NCBI RefSeq assembly: GCF_029937575.1
Contig: NZ_JAPYPS010000001.1
Coordinates: 8,165-72,164, forward strand
Length of the DNA: 64,000 nt
Direction of reading: 5' to 3'
Source: Nocardioides sp.
Lineage (GTDB): Bacteria; Actinomycetota; Actinomycetes; Propionibacteriales; Nocardioidaceae
The notes beneath the pieces are model-generated. The model was not told where the DNA came from. It did no database searches and was given only the letters and a program-made list of their open reading frames with translations. This document shows, piece after piece, positions 46,993 through 55,743 of the stretch. Each line of letters begins with the position of its first letter. Position 1 is the first letter of the stretch. The position numbers and the translations under genes were made by a program.

Positions 46993-47877
46993 TCACAGCC
47001 CGATCAGGTCGCGCCCGTTCTCCCAGCAGACGGCGCGCAGCCAGTCGTCGCCCAGGTCGAGGCCGGCCAGGCCGGTGAGCTGCTCGACGTACGGGTAGGG
47101 GATCGTCGGGAAGTCCGAGCCCAGCAGGATCTTGGGCTGGAGGTCGCGCAGCCGGGGCACCAGGTCGGCGGGGTAGGAAGCCCCGAAGAACTCTGTGAAC
47201 ATCATCGTCGTGTCGAGGCGGACCGACTCGTAGCGCTCGGCGAGAGCGAGGAACTCCGCGCACTCCGGAGCGCCCATGTGGGCCACGACGAGGGAGAGCC
47301 GCGGGAAGCGGGAGAGCAGTCGCCTCATCGAGCCCGGTCCGGTGAAGTCGTTGCCGACGGGTCCGGAGCCGGCGTGCACCACCACCGGCGTACCGGCGTC
47401 CGACAGCACGCCCCACACGGGATCCAACAGGGGGTCGTCGAGGTGGAACTCCCCCACCTGCAGGTGGATCTTGAAGATCTCGACGCCGGCGTGGACCTCC
47501 GCCGCGACGTAGCCCCCCGCCTCCGGCTCCGGGTAGAACGTCGCCGAGGAGACGACCTCCGGCACGCCCGCGGCGAATTCGCGCGACCAGTCGTTGAGGT
47601 AGGTCGCCACGCCCGGCTTGTGGGCGTAGGGCAGCGTCGAGAACCGGCGTACACCGAAGTCGCGCAGGATCGCGACGCGCTCCTCGTGCGACTCGCGGTA
47701 GCGGATCGGCCACTCGCGCCCGATCTTGGGTCCGGCCGCGTCGAAGACCGCCCAGACCGCGCGCTGGATGTTGGGCGGCAGGAAGTGGACGTGGACGTCG
47801 AAGAGCCCGGGCAGCCCCAGCCCCTCCCAGAACGACCGCACGGCGGCGGCGTCCGGGTGCGCAGGACGCTCAGTCAT
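46993..47877 (-). CDS. Amidohydrolase family protein (ACMSD-like)
   Basis: A 294-residue TIM-barrel metal-dependent hydrolase with the metal-binding DVHVHF near the N-terminus, a His in VVVHAGSG, another in VAHMGAPE, and the essential Asp in [12 protein letters not shown]. The pattern matches the amidohydrolase_2/ACMSD group, which includes decarboxylases and hydrolases. Its start overlaps the smpB stop by 8 nt, so it is carried on the smpB transcript, but no functional link to trans-translation is apparent. Confidence 0.87.
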   Translation of the reverse strand: MTERPAHPDAAAVRSFWEGLGLPGLFDVHVHFLPPNIQRAVWAVFDAAGPKIGREWPIRYRESHEERVAILRDFGVRRFSTLPYAHKPGVATYLNDWSREFAAGVPEVVSSATFYPEPEAGGYVAAEVHAGVEIFKIHLQVGEFHLDDPLLDPVWGVLSDAGTPVVVHAGSGPVGNDFTGPGSMRRLLSRFPRLSLVVAHMGAPECAEFLALAERYESVRLDTTMMFTEFFGASYPADLVPRLRDLQPKILLGSDFPTIPYPYVEQLTGLAGLDLGDDWLRAVCWENGRDLIGL

Positions 47878-48367
47878 CCATGCCCTTGAGCCGGCGGCCG
47901 ATCGCCTGCTCGGTCTCGCGGGTGGCCTGACGCTCGGCCAGGGAGTGGCGCTTGTCCCAGGACTTCTTGCCCTTCGCCAGGCCGATCTCGATCTTGGCGC
48001 GGCCGTCGACGAAGTAGAGCGACAGCGGGATGACCGTCAGTCCCTTCTCGGTGACCCGACGCTCGATCTTGTCGATCTCGATCCGGTTGAGCAGGAGCTT
48101 GCGCTTGCGCCGAGCGGAGTGATTGGTCCAGCTGCCCTGGGAGTACTCCGGGATGTGGACGCCGTGCAGCCAGGCCTCACCCCCGTCGATGTCGACGAAG
48201 CCGTCGACCAGGGAGGCCCGCCCCTGCCGAAGGGACTTGACCTCGGTGCCGACCAGGACCAGGCCGGCCTCGAAGGTGTCGTCGATGGCGTAGTCGTGAC
48301 GCGCCTTCTTGTTGGCGGCGATCACGGTGCGCTTGGGAGCGTTCGCCTTCCCTGCTTGCTTGGCCAT
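47870..48367 (-). CDS. smpB: SsrA-binding protein SmpB
   Basis: The tmRNA chaperone that carries tmRNA to stalled ribosomes. The 165-residue protein has the OB-fold core ([40 protein letters not shown]) and the basic C-terminal tail that inserts into the empty mRNA channel ([20 protein letters not shown]). GAGAAT lies 6 nt before ATG 48367, a possible leaderless promoter. The cognate ssrA gene lies at 44.7-45.1 kb on the same strand, with three unrelated enzyme genes between. Confidence 0.97.
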   Translation of the reverse strand: MAKQAGKANAPKRTVIAANKKARHDYAIDDTFEAGLVLVGTEVKSLRQGRASLVDGFVDIDGGEAWLHGVHIPEYSQGSWTNHSARRKRKLLLNRIEIDKIERRVTEKGLTVIPLSLYFVDGRAKIEIGLAKGKKSWDKRHSLAERQATRETEQAIGRRLKGMDD

Positions 48368-48463
48368 CCCACGATTCTCGCAGGCCGGAGCAACCGGCTT
48401 TCACCCGTGCCCGGTGCCGTGCCCGGTGCTACCGTGCGGGTCCGCAACTCGGAGGTGGAAGTC

Positions 48464-48667
48464 ATGTGGCTCTTCTTGCTCGTGCTCGTACCGGTCGCCG
48501 TCGTCCTGCTGCTCGCCGCGCGCTCCGACTACCGGCTCAAGAAGCGCGGCAAGCGCCACGGCACCTTGTCGCGCGACGGCATCGGCAAGGCGCATGGCGA
48601 CTCGACCCAGTACGGCGGCCCGACGCCCTACAACCCGCAGGGCAACGACATGGGCGGCCTCCCCTGA
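48464..48667 (+). CDS. Small single-pass membrane protein
   Basis: A 67-residue protein. A hydrophobic helix at residues 2-19 (WLFLLVLVPVAVVLLLAA) is followed by a basic stretch (RSDYRLKKRGKRHG) and a Gly/Asn/Pro-rich tail. A clear GGAGG lies 9 nt before ATG. It sits between divergent smpB and convergent M23 peptidase genes. No family is recognised. Confidence 0.65.
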   Translation: MWLFLLVLVPVAVVLLLAARSDYRLKKRGKRHGTLSRDGIGKAHGDSTQYGGPTPYNPQGNDMGGLP

Positions 48668-48677
48668 CCGGCTCCCG

Positions 48678-49958
48678 TCAGAGGTAGGTCATCGGATTGA
48701 CGGCCGTGCCGTTGGCCATCACCGTGAAGTGCAGGTGGCAGCCGGTCGACCACCCGGTGGAGCCGGCATAGCCGACCACGTCGCCGCGCGACACTCGCTG
48801 GCCCTTCGTGGCCTTGAACCCCGAGAGGTGGTTGTAGATCAGCACGAGGTTCTTGCCGTTGACGATCCCGACGTTGAGGAAGAGCCGGTTGCCGTAGACG
48901 TCGTCGTAGTAGGTGTCGATCACGGTGCCGGCCGCCGAGGCCACCAGCGCCTGACCGCACGAGACACCGAAGTCGGTGCCGTTGTGGAGACCGTAGTAGC
49001 CGTAGATCGGGTGGACCCGATAGCCGTACGGCGAGGTCACCGGCCCGTTGGTCGGGTAGCCGAGGAAGCCACCAGCCTTGCCGGTGAAGCCACCTCCCTG
49101 CTGCGCCTGCTTGGCCGCCTCGCGGCGGGCCAGGCGGACCAAGCGCTCCTGGATCGCGGCCTCGCGCTTCTCCAGTGCCTGCAGCCGGGCGCGGTCCTGA
49201 GCCTTGACCTGGAGCGCCTTCTTCTTCTTGGTCTCCGTCGAGGAGACCAGGCGGGCGACCTTGGCCTCCGCGGCCGTGGCGTCGTCGTAGAGGTCGCTGA
49301 TCTTCGTGACCTGGCGCTGTGCCTGCGCGCGGTTGTCGGCGATGGCGTTCTTGGCCATCAGGACCTTCTGCTGCTTCTCCGCGAGACGCTGCTCGGCCAG
49401 CTCGAAGGCGTCGAGCTGCTGGGTGCCCCGCCCGACGATGACCTTGTCGGCGACGTCCTGACGTTGCAGGTCCTCGAGGGTGGCTGAGTTGAAGAACGCC
49501 CCGATCGCGCGCAGCTGCGGGTCGCCGTACGCGTAGAGCTTGAGGATGCTGTCGCGCACGTCGAGCCGCTGGTCGGCGACGTCCTGCTGACCATCGGCGA
49601 GCTCGAGGTCGGCGGCCGCGAGCGCCGCCTTGGCCTGCACGAGCTCCTCCTCGAGGCGCTGCTCGACCGCCTGCGCGTCGGCGAGCCGGCTGCGCACGTT
49701 GCCGAGGCGGGCCTGGGCGCTGGACAGCCTGCCCTGTGCCCGGTCGAGCGCACGGCCGGCCCGCATCGCCTCGCGGCTGGACTCCTTCAGGTCGCCGGCT
49801 GCCCGGGCGACCTGTCCCTGGACCTCGCGACGGCGTTCCTTGAGAGCGCCCGCGTCGTCGTCGGCGTGGGCGAGAGGCAGGGTGAGGGTTGCCACCGACA
49901 CGGCACCGACCACAAGGACGGCAAGAGCATGTCGAGCGGCGCCGGGGAAGGAGCGCAC
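48678..49958 (-). CDS. M23 peptidase with coiled coil (EnvC/NlpD-like)
   Basis: A 426-residue secreted protein. A signal peptide (residues 1-32, ending PLAHA) is followed by a long coiled coil (about residues 38-285, with LKERRREVQGQVARAAGDLK and many Ala/Gln/Arg heptads). The LytM domain has zinc motifs HNGTDFG and HLHF. In other bacteria such proteins are opened by FtsEX to cut septal peptidoglycan, and here ftsX and ftsE are directly upstream on the same strand. The assignment to FtsEX control rests on that context. Confidence 0.9.
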   Translation of the reverse strand: MRSFPGAARHALAVLVVGAVSVATLTLPLAHADDDAGALKERRREVQGQVARAAGDLKESSREAMRAGRALDRAQGRLSSAQARLGNVRSRLADAQAVEQRLEEELVQAKAALAAADLELADGQQDVADQRLDVRDSILKLYAYGDPQLRAIGAFFNSATLEDLQRQDVADKVIVGRGTQQLDAFELAEQRLAEKQQKVLMAKNAIADNRAQAQRQVTKISDLYDDATAAEAKVARLVSSTETKKKKALQVKAQDRARLQALEKREAAIQERLVRLARREAAKQAQQGGGFTGKAGGFLGYPTNGPVTSPYGYRVHPIYGYYGLHNGTDFGVSCGQALVASAAGTVIDTYYDDVYGNRLFLNVGIVNGKNLVLIYNHLSGFKATKGQRVSRGDVVGYAGSTGWSTGCHLHFTVMANGTAVNPMTYL

Positions 49959-50014
49959 TGGTGAGCCTTACTGCGTTCGGGGAAGTGAACGAGCCCCACG
50001 GTAGGTCCTCGACG

Positions 50015-50929
50015 TCAGAGTCTGAGGTATTTGCGTGTCAGCAGGAGTGTCGGGACCACGGTGAGGATCGGCGCGACGACCACCAGGACCAGCGACGTCT
50101 CGGCCCACTCGGCCCAGCCGATGAACGGGAGTGCCCGGACGACCTCGGACAGCCCGCCGATCAGGGCGAACTGGGTGAACGCCGCCACGGCTCCCACCGC
50201 CAGGGCGACGCCGAGCAGTGCGGTCACCAGCGCCTCGAGCAGGAACGGCAGGGCGATGAAGATGCGCGAGGCTCCCACCAGGCGCATGATCTCGATCTCC
50301 TTGCGCCTCGCCAGGGCCGTGAGGCGGATCGTGTTGGCGACCAGCAGGATCGAGGCGAGGAGCAGCGCCGCCGCGGCGCCCCACGAGCTGTACTGCAGGA
50401 CGTCGATCAGGGTGAAGATCGGCTTGACCTCGTCCTTGGCCAGGGTGATGTAGCTGACCCCGTCGAGGTTGGCGACCGCGTCGACGGTGCCGTCGAAGTC
50501 GTTGGGGTCCTCCAAGGTGATCCGCACCGCCTGCGGAGCGTCCTCGACGGTGAAGACGGGATCCGGCCCCTCGAACTGCTCGGGGCCCAGGAGCGCCTTG
50601 AGCTTCTCCAGCGACTCGGCCTTCGACTCGAAGCGGAAGTCGGCGACCTCGGGGTTGTCGTCGATCGCGGTGGCGATCGCGGACTTCTGCTCCTCGGTGA
50701 CCTCGCTGGTGCAGGAGGCGTTCTGCGGGTCGTCGGGCAGGCACAGCACGACCTGGATCTGCAGCTCGCTGCCGATGACGTCGACGGTCAGCTCGGCCTG
50801 CTTGCTCATCATCAGGCCGATGCCGGCCAGGCTCAGCGAGACGAACAGGGTCAGGACGACGGCCAGGTGCATCGAGGCGTTGCGGCGCAGGCCTTGGCGC
50901 AGGTTGGTGCTCACGTGGCGCAGCTGCAT
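50015..50929 (-). CDS. ftsX: Cell division protein FtsX
   Basis: Permease-like partner of FtsE in the divisome. The 304-residue protein has a first transmembrane helix (LAVVLTLFVSLSLAGIGLMM), an extracytoplasmic loop of about 130 residues (residues about 50-175) with two cysteines, and three later helices (including AAAALLLASILLVANTIRL). The NLR loop RRKEIEIMRLVGASRIFIALP is diagnostic. It lies between ftsE and the M23 peptidase gene; 70 nt separate it from ftsE. Confidence 0.95.
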   Translation of the reverse strand: MQLRHVSTNLRQGLRRNASMHLAVVLTLFVSLSLAGIGLMMSKQAELTVDVIGSELQIQVVLCLPDDPQNASCTSEVTEEQKSAIATAIDDNPEVADFRFESKAESLEKLKALLGPEQFEGPDPVFTVEDAPQAVRITLEDPNDFDGTVDAVANLDGVSYITLAKDEVKPIFTLIDVLQYSSWGAAAALLLASILLVANTIRLTALARRKEIEIMRLVGASRIFIALPFLLEALVTALLGVALAVGAVAAFTQFALIGGLSEVVRALPFIGWAEWAETSLVLVVVAPILTVVPTLLLTRKYLRL

Positions 50930-50999
50930 GGGGCGGGGGTTCTTTCCAGACGGGGGGAGGGCGTGGTGCGACGAGGGGTGTGCGGCGGGCGAGCCGCGC

Positions 51000-51689
51000 C
51001 TAGTGCTGGAAGCCGTAGACGCCGGTCGCCTCGTCGCGCACGACCCGTCCGTGGTCGAGCTCGATGACGCGCTTGCGCATCTGGTCCACGACGCCGTGGT
51101 CGTGGGTGGCCATCAGCACGGTGGTGCCGGTGGCGTTGATCCGGTCGAGCAGCTTCATGATGCCGACCGACGTGGCGGGGTCGAGGTTGCCGGTCGGCTC
51201 GTCGGCGATCAGGATCATCGGGTGGTTGACCATCGCGCGGGCGATGGCGACCCGCTGCTGCTCGCCGCCGGAGAGCTCCTCGGGCATCCGGTTGGCCTTG
51301 TCGGAGAGGCCGACCAGCTCGAGGGTCTCGGGGACGGTGCGCTTGATGTCGCGACCCGAGCGACCGATGACCTGGAGCGCGAAGGCGACGTTCTCGCTGA
51401 CGTTCTTGTTCGGCAGGAGCCGGAAGTCCTGGAAGACGGTGCCGATCTGGCGGCGCAGCCGCGGCACCTTCCAGGTCGCCAGGCGGTTGATCTCCTTGCC
51501 GGCGACGTAGACGCGACCGGTGGTGGGCCGCATCTCGCGCAGCAGCAGCCGCAGCGCGGTCGACTTGCCCGACCCGGAGGCGCCGACGAGGAAGACGAAC
51601 TCGCCCTTGTCGACGTTGATGGTCACCTGGTTGAGCGCGGGCTTGTCGGGCCCCGCGTAGGACTTGGTGACTTTCTCGAAGCGGATCAC
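51000..51689 (-). CDS. ftsE: Cell division ATP-binding protein FtsE
   Basis: ATPase that drives FtsX. The 229-residue protein has Walker [10 protein letters not shown], signature [10 protein letters not shown] and Walker [14 protein letters not shown], and begins [16 protein letters not shown] 51689 is preceded at 7 nt by TACCGT (51697-51702), a leaderless-type promoter inside an inverted repeat. Downstream are ftsX, an M23 peptidase and smpB, as in mycobacteria; prfB is the next upstream minus-strand gene after a small divergent gene. Confidence 0.96.
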   Translation of the reverse strand: MIRFEKVTKSYAGPDKPALNQVTINVDKGEFVFLVGASGSGKSTALRLLLREMRPTTGRVYVAGKEINRLATWKVPRLRRQIGTVFQDFRLLPNKNVSENVAFALQVIGRSGRDIKRTVPETLELVGLSDKANRMPEELSGGEQQRVAIARAMVNHPMILIADEPTGNLDPATSVGIMKLLDRINATGTTVLMATHDHGVVDQMRKRVIELDHGRVVRDEATGVYGFQH

Positions 51690-51696
51690 CGGCCTG

Positions 51697-51713
51697 ACGG
51701 TACGCGACGTACC
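51697..51713. promoter_or_regulatory. Inverted repeat over ftsE -10 box
   Basis: GGTACG-CGA-CGTACC (51699-51713) is a perfect 15-bp inverted repeat covering part of TACCGT, the ftsE -10 hexamer. It lies in the divergent gap with the 51764 gene and may be a regulator site. Confidence 0.4.
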
Positions 51714-51763
51714 TGGGATGCGGCTGAACGCCGGCCGCGGCCCGGGTCGATACATTGGCGGGC

Positions 51764-52450
51764 GTGTCCCCCCGCCCCGATGCCGTACGCCGTCTCGCCC
51801 CGCTGGCGGTCGTCGCAGCGCTGGTCGTGGTCGTCGTGGCCGTGCTCCTGGTCACGCTGGGCGACTCCGACGAAGCCGGCGACGCGCCCGCGGGTGGCGA
51901 CTCCCCCGGGGCGGACGTGACGACGTCGAGTCCCCCGGTGCCGACGCCCCTGGAGGACGTCGACACCAGCGTGCTCACCGTGCCGCGGGAGAGCTTCTGC
52001 GAGCTGGTCGCGCCCGAGAGCCTCTCCGCCGCCCTCGGCGGGGAGCCGGACGACGTACGGACCTATGCCAACGGCGAGTCGACCGTGATCGCCTCGGGCG
52101 TCGAGGACATCGCCCACGAGTACGGCTGCCGCTGGAAGCGCGGGCGCACCGTCGCCCGCGCCTGGGTCTTCGCCCCGCCGGTGACCCCCGACTCAGCGCA
52201 GGATCTCGCGAAGACCGCCCGCGGCGAGGAGGGATGCTCGGTCAAGCGCAGCGCGCCCGACTTCGGCGACCCCTCGGTGGCGCTGACCTGCCGGGCCGGC
52301 AAGAGCGTCGAGGCGTCGTACCGCGGGCTGTTCGGTGACGCCTGGCTGGCGTGCTCGCTCAACGCTCCCGGCTCACGCCAGGACGTGCTCGCCCGGACCG
52401 GCGACTGGTGCGTCGCGGTCGCCGAGGCGGCCTCCCAGCCGCCCGCGTGA
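51764..52450 (+). CDS. Hypothetical membrane-anchored protein
   Basis: A 228-residue protein. A short basic start, a transmembrane helix (residues about 10-30, [20 protein letters not shown]), a Gly/Ser/Pro/Thr spacer (30-60) and an extracytoplasmic domain with six cysteines that may pair. It resembles DUF3558-type exported proteins but lacks a lipobox. GTG 51764 is leaderless in appearance (TACATT at 7 nt). It faces ftsE and converges with prfB; the role is unknown. Confidence 0.75.
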   Translation: MSPRPDAVRRLAPLAVVAALVVVVVAVLLVTLGDSDEAGDAPAGGDSPGADVTTSSPPVPTPLEDVDTSVLTVPRESFCELVAPESLSAALGGEPDDVRTYANGESTVIASGVEDIAHEYGCRWKRGRTVARAWVFAPPVTPDSAQDLAKTARGEEGCSVKRSAPDFGDPSVALTCRAGKSVEASYRGLFGDAWLACSLNAPGSRQDVLARTGDWCVAVAEAASQPPA

Positions 52451-52465
52451 TGCCGCGCTGAGCGG

Positions 52466-53584
52466 CTAGTTCTCCTCGGCCTTCTCGCTGTTGCGGCGCC
52501 ACCGGATGCCGGCCTCGAGGAAGCCGTCGAGGTCACCGTCGAAGACCGCGGTCGGGTTGCCGACCTCGTAGCCGGTGCGCAGGTCCTTGACCACCTGGTA
52601 GGGGTTGAGCACGTAGTTGCGCATCTGGTCGCCCCAGCTGGCCTGCACGTCGCCGCGCATCGAGTCGAGGTGTGCCTTCTCCTCGGCCTTCTTGCGCGCG
52701 AGCAGCTTGGCCTTGAGGACCACCATCGCGCTGGCCTTGTTCTGCAGCTGGCTCTTCTCGTTCTGACAGCTGACCACCGTGCCCGTGGGCAGGTGGGTGA
52801 GCCGGACGGCGGAGTCGGTCGTGTTGACCGACTGACCACCCGGACCGCCGGAGCGGTAGACGTCGACGCGGATCTCCTCGTCGGGCACGTCGATCTCGTC
52901 GGTCTGCTCGAGCACCGGCACGACCTCGACCGCCGCGAAGCTGGTCTGGCGGCGGCCCTGGTTGTCGAAGGGGCTGATCCGCACGAGGCGATGGGTGCCG
53001 GACTCCACGGACAGCGTGCCGTAGGCGTAGGGGGCGTGGATCGCGAAGGTGGCCGACTTGAGGCCCGCCTCCTCGGCGTACGACGTCTCGAAGACCTCGA
53101 CCTTGTAGTCGTGCTGCTCGGCCCAGCGGACGTACATCCGCATGAGCGTCTCGGCGAAGTCGGCGGCGTCCACGCCTCCGGCGCCGGAGCGGATGGAGAC
53201 CAGCGCCTCGCGCATGTCGTACTCGCCGTTGAGCAGGGTGCGGACCTCGAGACCCTCGACGGCCTTGGTCACCTTGCCGAGCTCGCGCTCGGCCTCGGCG
53301 ATCGAGTCCTCGTCGCCCTCCTCCTGGCCGAGCTCGATGAGGACCCCGACGTCCTCGATCCGGCCCTCCAGCTCGAGGAAGCGGTCGAGGGTGCCCTGGA
53401 GGAAGGAGAGCTTGCCGGTCACGCGTGTGGCGTTGTCCTGGTCGTCCCAGAGGTCGGGAGCAGCGACCTGGTCGCCGAGGTCCTTGATCTCCTCGCGCAT
53501 GCCGTCGAGGTCCAGGACCTGACCGATGGTGTGCATCGTCGCCTGGAGCTGCTTGATCTGGGTCTCGAAATCTGGGCCTGCCAC
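52466..53584 (-). CDS. prfB: Peptide chain release factor 2
   Basis: RF2 ends translation at UGA and UAA codons. The 372-residue protein has the SPF anticodon-like tripeptide (204-206) and the GGQ peptidyl-tRNA hydrolysis motif (249-251), with [20 protein letters not shown] around it. The gene is a single open frame from start to stop, so the programmed +1 frameshift found in many bacteria is absent, as is common in actinobacteria. GTG 53584 has TAGCCT 6 nt upstream, a leaderless-type promoter. It opens the conserved prfB-ftsE-ftsX block. Confidence 0.97.
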   Translation of the reverse strand: MAGPDFETQIKQLQATMHTIGQVLDLDGMREEIKDLGDQVAAPDLWDDQDNATRVTGKLSFLQGTLDRFLELEGRIEDVGVLIELGQEEGDEDSIAEAERELGKVTKAVEGLEVRTLLNGEYDMREALVSIRSGAGGVDAADFAETLMRMYVRWAEQHDYKVEVFETSYAEEAGLKSATFAIHAPYAYGTLSVESGTHRLVRISPFDNQGRRQTSFAAVEVVPVLEQTDEIDVPDEEIRVDVYRSGGPGGQSVNTTDSAVRLTHLPTGTVVSCQNEKSQLQNKASAMVVLKAKLLARKKAEEKAHLDSMRGDVQASWGDQMRNYVLNPYQVVKDLRTGYEVGNPTAVFDGDLDGFLEAGIRWRRNSEKAEEN

Positions 53585-53733
53585 ACGCGCAGGCTACTCG
53601 GGGAGCCTGGCAGCACGACAAACGAGAGCTGCTACCGAGTGCCTGCGCGGGCCCGGCCACCGTCCTACACTCGACGGGCGGCGGGCCCCAGACGCAGCCT
53701 CGCCCGCCGGACCCGACTCCTGGAGCACCCCAC

Positions 53734-54543
53734 ATGCACCTGAACCGCCTGCTCGCAGGTGTGACCGCCCTGCTGAGCCTCGCGCTCGCGGGCTGCACGG
53801 ACGACGCCGTGTCCGCAGGGCCTCAGCGCAGCCTCACGATCGGGATCGACGCGGACGCGCCGGGCTTAGCCGAGCTGGAGGGCGACCAGCTGGTGGGCTT
53901 CGACATCGACGTCGCCCGCTACGTCGCCACCGCGCTGGGGTGGACCGAGCAGGAGATCGAGTTCGTGCCGGTCGCGCCGGCGGATCGGGAGGAGAGCCTG
54001 CAGAACGGCGACGTGGACCTGGTGGTGGGCACCTACCGGATGACCCCCGAGCGCAGCCGGCTCGTGGACTTCGCCGGGCCCTACGTCACCGCGAAGCAGG
54101 ACCTGCTGGTCACCTTCGACAACGCCGGGATCACGGGGCCGCACAGTCTCGACGGGCGTCGCCTGTGCTCGGTGCGGGGCTCCGAGGACAGCGCCGTGCT
54201 CACCTCGGACCGCTTCTCCCCCGGCGCCCGCGTCGTCACCCGCGCATCGTTGCGCGAGTGCGTCGACGCGGTGCGCGACGGCGACGCCGGGGCGGTCAGC
54301 GCCGAGGACGTCGTCCTGAGCGGTTTCGTCGCGGAGGAGCCCCAGGAGCTGAAGGTCGTCGAGTCGCCGTTCGCCGTGCATCGCTTCGGCATCGGCCTGC
54401 CCAAGGGCTCGCCCGACGTCGCGGTGGTCAACGACCTGCTCGCCGAGTGGATCTCGTCGGGCAACTGGCGAGCCAGCTACGTGACGCACCTCGGGGACGG
54501 CGGTCTGCCGCTTCCCCGGCCGCCGTCACCGGGAATCGGCTGA
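53734..54543 (+). CDS. Family 3 extracellular solute-binding lipoprotein
   Basis: A 269-residue amino-acid-type binding protein. The signal ends in the lipobox ALAGCT (Cys21). The SBP_bac_3 core is visible in LTIGIDADAPGLAELEG, VGFDIDVARYVATALGW, LVVGTYRMTPERSRLVDFAG and DGRRLCSVRGSEDSAVL. It would bind glutamate or a related amino acid outside the membrane. No permease or ATPase gene is adjacent, so it either serves a distant transporter or acts as a sensor. Divergent from prfB. Confidence 0.87.
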   Translation: MHLNRLLAGVTALLSLALAGCTDDAVSAGPQRSLTIGIDADAPGLAELEGDQLVGFDIDVARYVATALGWTEQEIEFVPVAPADREESLQNGDVDLVVGTYRMTPERSRLVDFAGPYVTAKQDLLVTFDNAGITGPHSLDGRRLCSVRGSEDSAVLTSDRFSPGARVVTRASLRECVDAVRDGDAGAVSAEDVVLSGFVAEEPQELKVVESPFAVHRFGIGLPKGSPDVAVVNDLLAEWISSGNWRASYVTHLGDGGLPLPRPPSPGIG

Positions 54544-54548
54544 CAGCG

Positions 54549-55025
54549 CTACTTCTTCGGGGTCACGTAGAGCTTGATGACACCCTCGATGACCACGGTG
54601 CCGTCGTCGCGCACGCCACGCACCCGCACCGGCAGCTGCGGGTCGTCGCCGGTCCACTGCTCGGCGTCGGTCTCGGCGATGCAGGTGATGTCACTGGTCG
54701 CCTTCGCCGTGTAGGTGACGTCCATCCCCTGCGGGATCCAGCGCTTGTCCTGCGGGATCGAGGCCTCGGCCAGGGCGCCCATGGCCGCCTCGAGGCCGTT
54801 GCACAACGCGATCGCGTGCACGGTGCCGATGTGGTTGTGCACCCCGCGCCGCTTCGGGATGACCAGCTCGGCGTAGTTGGCCCGCAGCTCCACGAAGCGT
54901 GGGCGGATGGTGGAGAAGTACGGCGCCTTCTGGCTGAAGGCGATCGAGAACGCCTTCTTGCCCCACGTCGTCCCGACCACGGGAAGGCTGCTGGCGGTGC
55001 GCCACAGCGAGAGGACCTGACTCAT
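54549..55025 (-). CDS. DUF4442 hotdog-fold protein
   Basis: A 158-residue protein of the DUF4442 group within the hotdog superfamily: FSTIRPRFVELRANYAELVI, then KRRGVHNHIGTVHAIALCNG and WIPQGMDVTYTAKATSDITC. Most members are thought to be thioesterases, but catalytic residues are not conserved enough to be sure. It is convergent with the binding-protein gene, 5 nt away, and shares its strand with the CsoR-like gene further upstream. Confidence 0.83.
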   Translation of the reverse strand: MSQVLSLWRTASSLPVVGTTWGKKAFSIAFSQKAPYFSTIRPRFVELRANYAELVIPKRRGVHNHIGTVHAIALCNGLEAAMGALAEASIPQDKRWIPQGMDVTYTAKATSDITCIAETDAEQWTGDDPQLPVRVRGVRDDGTVVIEGVIKLYVTPKK

Positions 55026-55071
55026 GCCACCGCATATTACCCGCTGGTAACCAGGTGGGTCCGGCCGGCCG

Positions 55072-55335
55072 TCATCCCAGGGACAGGAAGAGCTTCTCCA
55101 GGTGCTCGAGCTGCTCCTCGGTCACGGCCCCGCCGTCGTCGACACTGCCGCGCCACTCCGCGGCCACCATCGCGAAGCCGGCCCGGTCCAGGGCGCTGGT
55201 GACCGCCTTGAGCTGGTTGAGGACGGCGGAGAGCTCGCGCTCCTCCTCCATCATCCGCAGCACTCCGGCGAGCTGCCCCTGAGCGCGCTTGATGCGATTG
55301 AGCACCGCCGTACGGTCGCTACCAGATGGCGACAT
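55072..55335 (-). CDS. CsoR/DUF156-family protein lacking metal ligands
   Basis: An 87-residue protein with the all-helical CsoR fold: RTAVLNRIKRAQGQLAGVLR (DNA-binding helix 1) and SAVLNQLKAVTSALDRAGFA. Copper and other members use a Cys-His-Cys (or Cys-Cys) set in helix 2. Here no Cys occurs anywhere in the protein, and the positions expected to hold Cys and His are Ser/Leu and Glu/Trp. It therefore cannot bind metal in the known way, although the tetramer and DNA surface look intact. Target and signal unknown. Confidence 0.8.
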   Translation of the reverse strand: MSPSGSDRTAVLNRIKRAQGQLAGVLRMMEEERELSAVLNQLKAVTSALDRAGFAMVAAEWRGSVDDGGAVTEEQLEHLEKLFLSLG

Positions 55336-55494
55336 GGCCCCACACCCCTTTGTCTGTCCGGCAAATCTCGGCCCCACGCCGAGACGCCCCCCATTGCGGG
55401 AACCTCGATGGCTTCCCTTGCGGACGATCACTGGAACCGTCGGGCCCCGAGAGGCCCGGCGAGTCGCAGTTACAACGCCCCATTGAACCAGGGG

Positions 55495-55743
55495 TTACGC
55501 CGGGGTGGGTATCTCATGGACTGGCCCGCCGGCCTCAGCTCCGCCGTCGGCAGCGGCCAGCAGCTCCACCCGGTCGCCGTGGGTGTCGAAGGTGTGCGGC
55601 CGCTCGAAGCCGGCGAACGTGTGCCGTTGGCTCTCGTCGACCTCGCAACCCATCCTCCGCAGCCGTGCGGCCTCGGCGTCGAGGTCGCACGCCGGCGGCT
55701 CACCCCCCTGGGGGCAGGCGACCTGGACGTGGTGGAGTCTCAT
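55495..55743 (-). pseudogene. VOC/glyoxalase-family gene with internal deletion
   Basis: An 82-codon frame. The N-terminus MRLHHVQVACPQGGE and the C-terminus (DLDAEAARLRRMGCEVDE, then FDTHGDRVELL) are the two ends of a vicinal-oxygen-chelate protein of about 130-150 residues. The roughly 60 middle residues, including the fourth beta-strand metal ligands, are missing after CPQGGE. The start overlaps the tam stop by 4 nt, as VOC genes often follow tam in actinobacteria. The remaining frame is open but cannot form a complete fold. Confidence 0.7.

Noticed and set aside
53350-53584. Programmed +1 frameshift in prfB
   Set aside because: The gene is one open frame from GTG to stop, without an internal UGA.
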